Shown in pieces: positions 1 to 5,393 of a DNA stretch of 9,158 bases; the first letter of the stretch is position 1, and each line of letters begins with the position of its first letter. Position numbers and translations under genes: made by a program. The notes under the pieces are model-generated. The model was not told the DNA's origin, made no database searches, and was given only the letters and a program-made list of their open reading frames with translations. The stretch spans positions 1 through 9,158 of the forward strand of contig WFSR01000021.1 of NCBI GenBank assembly GCA_015485895.1, written 5' to 3'. This stretch comes from Candidatus Microgenomates bacterium (GTDB lineage Bacteria > Patescibacteriota > Microgenomatia > UBA12405 > UBA6130).

Positions 1-70
1 GCTGAATTTAGTTCAGCATCTTCAGCTGGATGGGCAACCACCATTATTGATACAACATCCAGCTGGAGAT
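1..70. repeat. Inverted-repeat structure at the window edge
   Basis: Two stems are visible. Positions 1-6 (GCTGAA) pair with 12-17 (TTCAGC). Positions 18-32 (ATCTTCAGCTGGATG) pair with 56-70 (CATCCAGCTGGAGAT) with one wobble position, enclosing a 23-nt loop. Read on the minus strand, the left end is AGATGCTGAA...TTCAGC. It resembles the AGATCCTGAA...TTCAGGAT element at 67-119 on the plus strand, so two related palindromic elements appear to face each other here. No coding sequence is evident. The element may continue past the window start. Confidence 0.7.
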
Positions 71-119
71 CCTGAACCCCCCGACGTTCCGCCAACTGGC
101 GGAGTCGGGGTTTCAGGAT
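69..119. repeat. Triple-nested palindromic hairpin
   Basis: Three stems lie one inside the other. The outer stem is 69-76 (ATCCTGAA) with 112-119 (TTCAGGAT). The middle stem is 79-85 (CCCCGAC) with 104-110 (GTCGGGG). The inner stem is 88-94 (TCCGCCA) with 97-103 (TGGCGGA). That makes 22 base pairs with two small interruptions. The middle and inner units match free-standing palindromes at 3443-3464 and 3298-3313. No T-run follows the stem on either strand, so it is not a textbook intrinsic terminator, although it lies downstream of the last gene of its block. Confidence 0.85.
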
Positions 120-132
120 GACGTATCATTAA

Positions 133-161
133 CCTAGTTCCTCCAACCTAGTTCCATTTTT
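133..161. repeat. 29-nt direct repeat, copy 1
   Basis: This stretch is identical over 29 nt to 3511-3539. It contains two CCTAGTTCC units (133-141 and 148-156) and ends in a T-run. It is followed by pyrimidine-rich CACTTTT/CATTTTT sequence up to about 215. The last part of that tail (200-215) is again identical to 3555-3570. The repeat family therefore runs into the 3' end of the 102-residue gene and encodes that protein's last residues (KESEK and the stop). Confidence 0.85.
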
Positions 162-198
162 AACTTTTCACTTAGACTTCTTTTTCACTTTTAATTTT

Positions 199-507
199 TC
201 ATTTTTCACTTTCTTTACTTCCATTTTCCTCCCGCAGCTGCTTTAATTTCCACATAAAGAGCCGCGCCCGACTACGCACTTGATGGGGAGTCTGGTCACG
301 AACAAAAAGGCGGGCTTTTTCTAAAAGGCGGCGGGGCATCCGCTTGGCCAAACGGATATAAAGAGCTCGATGCGGCCAGTCATTCAATTCACTCGCTAGC
401 TGCAAACCATAAGCCTGATATTCCTTTTTTATATACTTTCGCCGCTGCGCCAGGTCCAGCCGGGCTAACAAATCCTTAAGCGAACTACTGCCGCGGGGAA
501 AGGGCAC
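199..507 (-). CDS. Small basic hypothetical protein
   Basis: This is a 102-residue protein rich in Arg, Lys and Leu, with no signal peptide or membrane segment. The segment around residues 17-90 looks helical and strongly basic, for example RRKYIKKEYQAYG and RRLLEKARLFVRDQ. A nucleic-acid or ribosome-associated role is conceivable, but that is only inference; the style resembles small conserved proteins of unknown function from CPR genomes. The start is GTG at 505-507, inside the last codons of the upstream transporter gene (23-nt overlap), with no clear Shine-Dalgarno sequence. A TTG start at codon 13 cannot be excluded. The TGA stop and last residues lie in a pyrimidine-rich repeat shared with 3555-3570. 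Its overlap with the transporter implies co-translation. I do not recognise a function. Confidence 0.7.
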   Translation of the reverse strand: MPFPRGSSSLKDLLARLDLAQRRKYIKKEYQAYGLQLASELNDWPHRALYIRLAKRMPRRLLEKARLFVRDQTPHQVRSRARLFMWKLKQLREENGSKESEK

Positions 508-1669
508 CGTTAGCTACTCGACCAATTAACAAGAGAGCCACAAAACCACCACTAAAAACTAGCCACCAACTCTGTGTCAAACTATAAAGAGCCCAGCTTA
601 AAAGAAGGCCCAGAACCCAACCGATGTGGATGAAAAATTCCCGGCCAGCCAAAAATGGCAAAGGGCGAGAACGAGCCTGATAATAGGTCAGCACCGTAAA
701 CGGCAACCAAACCAAAAGGCCGCCCAGCTGATAAACAGAGTCCACCAAAGCAAAGAAATAAGGGCTAAACCACAAAGGCTTTATCAGCCAATTAAGAGCA
801 TTGAGACGACTACCCAGGCACAAGACTTTTTCCGGTTGATGATCTACCCAACGGCCAACCTGCCAGGCTAGCAAAACGGAAAGAAAAAGCGCCAAACTAC
901 TAATTGCCCCTAGAGCAACTAAATGATGGAGTACTTTAAAGAGGAAAATTGGCCAGATAACACCATAAAGAGCTCCCTCAATACCGGTGCCAACAAAAGG
1001 TAAAATAAATTGGCGGTATGGTTTTTGCCAAAACAAAGGTAAACAACCAGTCAATTTAACTTCAGGCTCAGGTTTATCGTATTCATCCCAAAAGATAGGC
1101 AAAATTGAAACTAGAGAAAGAAAAATAATAAGCAGCCAAAGAGTGGGATAATGAAAATATTGGATAATAAAACCGCCCAAAAATGGCGCTAGTGCCGCGG
1201 CTAAACGGGTAAGAATACTTATCACTCCTACTTGCTGACCGAGAATTTTCCGGTCGCCAAGGTGAACAAAAGCTAGGTGATAAGGCAACCAGTAAAGAGG
1301 CACCAGAAAGGCTAAAAAAATTGCCGCCAGCCAAAAGAAAGCAAACGAATAATTGGTCAGGAGCAAGGACAAGAAAAAGCATATCTGCAAAATCAAAGAG
1401 GCAGCCATTGACCAATCTGGACCCCAACGATGGAGCAGAGGGAGCACTAACCAAATAATGATCAGCTGGCTACCTGCCGCCAGAAGAAAAAAAAGAAATA
1501 CGTCCGAAAAATGCCCCCCGCGCTGGAGTATAAAAATGGGGATAAAAATACCACTTAAGCCAAAAACAAGAGTACGTAAGCTAGCATTGAGATAAATCCC
1601 CGCCAGGCCAGGCAGATGAGGATAATAATGCCAGTGAGGCAAAAAAATACTCCGTGTTTGCTTTAGCAT
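485..1669 (-). CDS. MFS-like multi-pass transporter
   Basis: This is a 394-residue, very hydrophobic protein with about 12 predicted membrane spans in two groups of six. They are separated by a charged central loop near residues 194-207 (DEYDKPEPEVKL). After TM8 the segment GRWVDHQPEKVL resembles the loop motif A of the major facilitator superfamily (G-x-x-x-D-x). Length and layout fit MFS permeases, but nothing in the sequence identifies a substrate. It would act in the cytoplasmic membrane. The ATG lies 24 nt after the stop of the upstream membrane-protein gene, and a TATAAT box sits in that gap. The gene may therefore be read from its own promoter as well as by read-through from yebC. Its 3' end overlaps the next small gene by 23 nt. 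Confidence 0.75.
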   Translation of the reverse strand: MLKQTRSIFLPHWHYYPHLPGLAGIYLNASLRTLVFGLSGIFIPIFILQRGGHFSDVFLFFLLAAGSQLIIIWLVLPLLHRWGPDWSMAASLILQICFFLSLLLTNYSFAFFWLAAIFLAFLVPLYWLPYHLAFVHLGDRKILGQQVGVISILTRLAAALAPFLGGFIIQYFHYPTLWLLIIFLSLVSILPIFWDEYDKPEPEVKLTGCLPLFWQKPYRQFILPFVGTGIEGALYGVIWPIFLFKVLHHLVALGAISSLALFLSVLLAWQVGRWVDHQPEKVLCLGSRLNALNWLIKPLWFSPYFFALVDSVYQLGGLLVWLPFTVLTYYQARSRPLPFLAGREFFIHIGWVLGLLLSWALYSLTQSWWLVFSGGFVALLLIGRVANGALSPRQ

Positions 1670-1674
1670 ATTCC

Positions 1675-1680
1675 ATTATA
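1675..1680 (-). promoter_or_regulatory. Candidate -10 box for the MFS gene
   Basis: The minus strand reads TATAAT here, with only 5 nt (GGAAT) between it and the ATG at 1667-1669. No good -35 match is seen 16-18 nt upstream. If used, it would give a leaderless or nearly leaderless transcript. Confidence 0.4.
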
Positions 1681-1693
1681 CCTTAACACTAAC

Positions 1694-2467
1694 TTAGCCT
1701 AAGAAAATTAAGGCCATAAGGATTCCGGCCCCCACCGCCAGATATTCGCGAAGAGTAAAGCGAGAAAGTCGTTGTTGGAGAGCTGCCTGCAGCAATCCTC
1801 CCAAAAGATAGACAAAGCTTAGAAGATAAAGAGTAAAAAAATTGATCGTGAGGGGCAAAAAAGAAAGGGCCAGTGCTAATTCACCGGTAATAATACTAGC
1901 AGCTAAAACAAAAGGGGCAAGCTGCCACCAGCTTATGGTCCTTTCTTCAATTGCCGCCGCCCGGAAGAGATAAAGAAAAAAGGGGGCGCTAAGCAACATC
2001 GCCAAAAAACCATTTTGCCAAAAAGTTAATCGAAAAGAGAAAAGAAAATCGAAAAGCAAATAAAGCTCGCCTAAAATAAAGAGGAAGCTTAAACTGAGGG
2101 CGGCTCGGTAGAGAGGAACAATCCTAAACCGGCTAGCTACAAAAAAGATATTCCCGGCGGCAATGGCAAAATAAACTCCTAGGCTAACAAGAAAAAAGAG
2201 TAGCAGCTGACTCCACCAGTGAGTTGGCAGAAGTGAATAAAAAAGTTGAAAGGCAGTTAGAAAGCTAACCGGGAGGAAGAGGGCTTCAAATATTCCTCCT
2301 AATTGCCAGCCAGGGCGAAGAATAAACAATAAAAACGACCCTGCCAAAAGGAGGAAAACTGATGTCAATATTAGAAGATGACTCCCATAGGGATCAAAAT
2401 AGCGGCCCAAGATAAAGAGAAACGCCAAGGAAAGGGATAACAAACTAAACTGGCGTTGCTTGCTCAT
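1694..2467 (-). CDS. Polytopic membrane protein of unknown function
   Basis: This is a 257-residue protein with roughly eight or nine hydrophobic spans and very short, positively charged loops such as SRFR and QQRLSRFTLRE. It is rich in Leu, Phe and Ala. I see no catalytic motif, no cysteine or histidine cluster and no soluble domain, so no function is assigned. Uncharacterised polytopic proteins of this kind (DUF5656-like, perhaps) occur in CPR genomes, but I cannot confirm membership. Its ATG overlaps the yebC stop in an ATGA arrangement, so translation is very likely coupled to yebC. The MFS gene follows after 24 nt. It probably resides in the cytoplasmic membrane. Confidence 0.75.
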   Translation of the reverse strand: MSKQRQFSLLSLSLAFLFILGRYFDPYGSHLLILTSVFLLLAGSFLLFILRPGWQLGGIFEALFLPVSFLTAFQLFYSLLPTHWWSQLLLFFLVSLGVYFAIAAGNIFFVASRFRIVPLYRAALSLSFLFILGELYLLFDFLFSFRLTFWQNGFLAMLLSAPFFLYLFRAAAIEERTISWWQLAPFVLAASIITGELALALSFLPLTINFFTLYLLSFVYLLGGLLQAALQQRLSRFTLREYLAVGAGILMALIFLG

Positions 2468-3174
2468 TCATGCAAATTAGTATAAACTTCCTGGATATCA
2501 TCATGCCCTTTTAATTCTGCCAGAAAACGTTGGGCCTGATCTTTCTTAGAGTCACTTAGCTGTAAAACATTCTTAGCTTTCATAACAATTAGGCTACTTT
2601 TCGGCTTAATTGCTTTTTCTCTTAAAAAAGTTAGGAAATCGCCTAATTTTTCGGGAGCAACTAGAAACAGGGTTGTTGTTTCGCCCTCTTGCCAATCTTG
2701 AACGCCAGCAAAATCCATCACCTCGAGGATTTGCTCTTCGTTTAGGTGAGGAACAAGCACTTCAGCTTGGCGGACAAATTGAAAGGTTACTGCCCCTGGT
2801 TCTGCCAACCGCCCCTGGTGATGACTAAAAATATTTTTAATCTCTTGAACGCTACGCTGACGGTTATCGGTCACTACGTCTATCACCACTGCTACTCCGT
2901 GGGGCCCATAGCCTTCAAGGAAAAATTGGCTTAAATTCTCGCTCCGCCGCTGGCCGGCTTCAATCGCTCGCTGGATATTATCTTTAGGCATATTGGCTTC
3001 CTTAGCCTGCTGGATCAGAGTCCGCAATTTAGCGTTCGCTTCTGGATCAGTTGAGCCACCGTCCTTAACGGCAATAGCAATGGCCCGGGCCAATTTACTA
3101 AAAACTTGACCCCTTTTCTGATCCTGACTCTCCTTACGGTGTTTGATATTAGCCCACTTAGAATGTCCCGACAT
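2464..3174 (-). CDS. yebC: YebC/PmpR/TACO1 family protein
   Basis: This 236-residue protein is full length for the family (about 235-250). It opens with the hallmark MSGHSKWANIKHRK, followed by QKRGQVFSKLARAI and AKEANMPKDNIQRAI (about 57-71) of the N-terminal helical domain. The central domain carries GYGPHGVAVVIDVVTDNRQR (about 88-107) and RLAEPGAVTFQF (about 122-133). The C-terminal end DIQEVYTN is also typical. The family was long annotated as transcriptional regulators. More recent work on bacterial YebC and mitochondrial TACO1 points to a cytoplasmic translation factor helping ribosomes through proline-rich stretches. In many bacteria yebC sits beside ruvCAB; here it heads a block with two membrane-protein genes. 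It is joined to the first by an ATGA overlap. A TAAAAT box ends 7 nt before its ATG. Confidence 0.97.
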   Translation of the reverse strand: MSGHSKWANIKHRKESQDQKRGQVFSKLARAIAIAVKDGGSTDPEANAKLRTLIQQAKEANMPKDNIQRAIEAGQRRSENLSQFFLEGYGPHGVAVVIDVVTDNRQRSVQEIKNIFSHHQGRLAEPGAVTFQFVRQAEVLVPHLNEEQILEVMDFAGVQDWQEGETTTLFLVAPEKLGDFLTFLREKAIKPKSSLIVMKAKNVLQLSDSKKDQAQRFLAELKGHDDIQEVYTNLHE

Positions 3175-3181
3175 TTGTTCT

Positions 3182-3211
3182 ATTTTACAACAACTTTCCT
3201 CAAAATGCCCA
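3182..3211 (-). promoter_or_regulatory. Candidate promoter of yebC
   Basis: The minus strand has TAAAAT at 3182-3187 and TGGGCA (4 of 6 to TTGACA) at 3206-3211, with an 18-nt spacer. Seven nucleotides separate the -10 box from the ATG. The expected start of transcription therefore falls on or next to the A of the start codon. There is no Shine-Dalgarno sequence, consistent with a leaderless mRNA. Confidence 0.5.
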
Positions 3212-3297
3212 AATAACCTCTTATCTCATCACACCCCAGGCTTATTTGGCCCCATAAATAGGCAAATTGCCAGGAAATCCAAAATCCTAAATTCTAA

Positions 3298-3313
3298 TCC
3301 GCCAGCTGGCGGA
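3298..3313. repeat. 16-bp perfect palindrome with CTAA flanks
   Basis: TCCGCCAGCTGGCGGA is a perfect palindrome. A 4-nt direct repeat, CTAA, flanks it immediately on both sides (3294-3297 and 3314-3317), as a target-site duplication would. A close variant (TCCGCCAACTGGCGGA) is the innermost stem of the nested hairpin at 88-103. Confidence 0.85.
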
Positions 3314-3442
3314 CTAAACAATGTTCAAATGACCCAAACCCAAATGACCAAAACATCTTTATTATCTTTCTTTTGTTTTGGTCATTTAGTCATTTGGCAA
3401 TTTAGTTATTGTTTAGGATTTGGGTCATTAGGATTTAGGATT

Positions 3443-3464
3443 TGCCCCGACGAACGTCGGGGCA
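3443..3464. repeat. GC-rich 10-bp hairpin palindrome
   Basis: Positions 3443-3452 (TGCCCCGACG) and 3455-3464 (CGTCGGGGCA) pair perfectly around AA. The reverse complement of the 18-nt core (CCCCGACGTTCGTCGGGG) is the same sequence that forms the middle layer of the nested hairpin at 79-110, where it is interrupted by another palindrome. It sits in the right arm of the larger inverted repeat. No T-run follows it on the minus strand, so a terminator role is uncertain. Confidence 0.85.
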
Positions 3465-3503
3465 GGTTTGTGATTTGTTATTTGGGATTTGGTTATTTTT
3501 CTT

Positions 3504-3633
3504 CCTAGTTCCTAGTTCCTCCAACCTAGTTCCATTTTTTCACTTTCCACTTTCCATTTTTCACTTTCTTAGCCCCTAGTCCTTCGCCCCTAGCCCTTTT
3601 TAACTTAGTTTCTAGCTCCTATTTCCTAGTTCC
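3504..3633. repeat. Degenerate CCTAGTTCC repeat cluster with 29-nt repeat copy 2
   Basis: About seven exact or near copies of CCTAGTTCC occur, at 3504, 3511, 3525, 3574, 3589, 3611 and 3625. They are separated by pyrimidine-rich CACTTTCC/CATTTTT spacer. Positions 3511-3539 are identical over 29 nt to 133-161, and 3555-3570 to 200-215. The cluster reaches to within a few bases of the ligase stop codon. In the transcript it is purine-rich (GGAACTAGG, GAAAGTGAAAAA). No gene is seen in it. Confidence 0.8.
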
Positions 3634-3635
3634 AA

Positions 3636-5393
3636 CTACTTCTCCTCTTGAATTCGGAAAAGTTCGCGGATTTCTTCTAGGGTGGTTACCTCTGTAGGTG
3701 ACTTATCGCGAAGGCGCTGGAAACGGGGAAAGCGGAGAGCAAAACCGGCGCTGTGGATTGGCGAACGGCTGATCACATCGGCACTAATTTCCATAACTAC
3801 CCCCGGAGCCACCCAAACATCAGGTGTCAGCTCACTGGGCACTCGGTAATTTTTAGGCTGTTCCTTGGTAGCAAACGGTCGAGCTTTACGGCGCAGCATC
3901 CGCCACTGTTCATCCGTTAGCCCGGTCCCCACTTTACTGATAGTGTAAAAGGCACCGTCGCGAGACGAGTAGACCCCCACCAAAATAGCTCCGATGCCAA
4001 ATTTTTGTCGCTTCCCCCGCCCATAGTAATAGCCCATTAACAGACAATCAATCGTGTCGGCTAACTTGCCTTCCATCGCCCGCTTGAACTTAATCCAGCT
4101 AAACTTACGCTGGCCGGCATGATACTGGCTATTGGCTTCTTTAACTAAAATGCCTTCTAAGCCCCGGTGGATATATTTTTCAAACAGCCGGTGGGCTTCG
4201 GCCACCGACTGGACTTTTGTCTGCGGTGTCAAAGCCAAATGCTGCCACTTACTCTTAGCAAAAACTTGCTCCAAAATCTGCCGCCGAGAATGGAAAGGTT
4301 TCCGCAATAAAGTGGCTCCATTGTAATAAAGAACGTCAAAAATAAACGCCCGGATAGGAATTTTTTCTCGGGCCTCTCTCACTCCATATTTGCGCCGCCG
4401 GGTAGTGGTTTCTTGAAAAGTAAAAAAAGTGCCTGTCTTAGGATTAAAACCAACTGCCTCGCCATCAAGGATAATCGAGCTTGCCGGCAAGTTGCGAGCG
4501 TCGGTAACTACCTCGGGCAGCATGGCAGTAATATCCCGAGTGCTTCGTGAGAAAATTTTAACCATCTTCCCCTTAGCTTGGAACAATTTGCCTTTGTTAG
4601 CCTCCGGCTCGGGACCAACATGAATTTGGACTCGGAAACCATCATATTTAGGTTCCACTAAGGCATGACCATTCATCCGCTCCATAATTTTAGTCAAGGT
4701 AGCCTCCCGTTCGGCCAAGGCTGGCATGATGGGAATACCCGGATAGGCAGTGATTGTTTTTAGCTTGGTTGGTCCTTTCGTTTTTAACCACCGGGCCACC
4801 CGGCCCACGTCAGCCGAAACATTAAAAGCATATTGGAGATCGGGACGCAAACTTTTATCCTGCCGTTCCATCCACGAGAGAGCGTCCAAAATTGTTGCCG
4901 TCGAAAAACCCAACCGCAACTTTCCTATAGGGATGCGCACCAAATAACGATTGGCTAGGGAAGAAACCATACGAAGCAAGGTAGCCATTTTTTGTTTTTT
5001 GCGTTCCTGGCTGCCACTGCCTTCTTCTTGAGCAATTTCCAATAGCCTTTGATAAACTGCCAAAAGAGACGGGTTTTTCGCCTTCTCAGGCCATTGTCGG
5101 CGCAAATCTTCGGCCACTAATCCCAGATCGCCAGTTTGATGAAAAAGACGATGAATCTCATCGGGAATTTTATTAAAAGCTGTAGCCACCACCTGGATCA
5201 TCATTTTTTCAGCTAAATTAAATTCCAAACCACGGTACCGGGGCAAAAGGCGGCCCAAGACAAGATAACAAGCCTTATCTATCTCCTGATTATCAGCCCG
5301 CCCCAAAAGCCCAGCTAGCTTAACGATAATTTCGTTACGGGCTGTCGTCTTATCAATTTCTTCCAAATGGCGGACAAAAGTGTTAAGCCTCAT
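3636..5393 (-). CDS. lig: ATP-dependent DNA ligase, archaeal/LIG1 type
   Basis: This 585-residue enzyme seals nicks in duplex DNA using ATP, through an enzyme-AMP intermediate. An N-terminal DNA-binding domain (about 1-210) contains the family-typical IPIGKLRLGF. The nucleotidyltransferase domain follows: motif I EPKYDGFR with the AMP-accepting Lys249, FSRSTRDIT (281-289), motif III ILDGEAVGF (308-316), AFIFDVLYYNG (349-359), motif IV GLEGILVKE (411-419) and motif V WIKFKR (433-438). The C-terminal OB-fold ends with FALRFPRFQRLRDKS (551-565), motif VI. All catalytic motifs are intact and the length matches archaeal LigB-like ligases. Bacterial replication normally uses NAD-dependent LigA, so a repair role or ancient transfer is plausible. 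Its ATG shares a base with the fic stop (TAATG), without a strong Shine-Dalgarno sequence, so it is translationally coupled. Confidence 0.96.
   Translation of the reverse strand: MRLNTFVRHLEEIDKTTARNEIIVKLAGLLGRADNQEIDKACYLVLGRLLPRYRGLEFNLAEKMMIQVVATAFNKIPDEIHRLFHQTGDLGLVAEDLRRQWPEKAKNPSLLAVYQRLLEIAQEEGSGSQERKKQKMATLLRMVSSLANRYLVRIPIGKLRLGFSTATILDALSWMERQDKSLRPDLQYAFNVSADVGRVARWLKTKGPTKLKTITAYPGIPIMPALAEREATLTKIMERMNGHALVEPKYDGFRVQIHVGPEPEANKGKLFQAKGKMVKIFSRSTRDITAMLPEVVTDARNLPASSIILDGEAVGFNPKTGTFFTFQETTTRRRKYGVREAREKIPIRAFIFDVLYYNGATLLRKPFHSRRQILEQVFAKSKWQHLALTPQTKVQSVAEAHRLFEKYIHRGLEGILVKEANSQYHAGQRKFSWIKFKRAMEGKLADTIDCLLMGYYYGRGKRQKFGIGAILVGVYSSRDGAFYTISKVGTGLTDEQWRMLRRKARPFATKEQPKNYRVPSELTPDVWVAPGVVMEISADVISRSPIHSAGFALRFPRFQRLRDKSPTEVTTLEEIRELFRIQEEK

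Larger units (their letters stand above)
3275..3495. repeat. Large imperfect inverted repeat in the yebC-ligase gap
   Basis: This is non-coding and forms a long imperfect hairpin. The inner arms are perfect: 3342-3355 (AAATGACCAAAACA) and 3374-3387 (TGTTTTGGTCATTT), with an 18-nt loop. Further out, 3328-3338 (AATGACCCAAA) pairs with 3419-3429 (TTTGGGTCATT). The outermost arms are AATCCTAAATT-type sequence (3275-3300) against TTTAGGATTT repeats (3412-3442 and beyond). A different short palindrome interrupts each arm: 3298-3313 on the left and 3443-3464 on the right. Together these account for nearly half of the 461-nt gap; I see no gene or RNA gene in it. Confidence 0.75.

Noticed and set aside
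69..119. Intrinsic terminator for the 102-residue gene block
   Set aside because: The stem is strong, but no T-run follows it on the minus strand (nor on the plus strand), and its nested layout is better explained as inserted repeats.
1..198. tRNA or structured non-coding RNA at the left edge
   Set aside because: The stems do not form a cloverleaf, and the pairing matches dispersed palindromic repeats instead.
1083..1454. Second minus-strand open frame inside the MFS gene
   Set aside because: It is a shadow frame of the transporter, Ser/Phe/Leu-rich with no domain.
3143..3508. Plus-strand open frame of about 120 codons across the yebC-ligase gap
   Set aside because: It runs through palindromes and inverted-repeat DNA, overlaps the yebC start on the opposite strand, and its translation is low-complexity with no recognisable domain.
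133..3570. CRISPR array made of the CCTAGTTCC/29-nt repeats
   Set aside because: Repeats are too few, irregularly spaced, with pyrimidine-rich related spacers rather than unique ones, and no cas genes are present.
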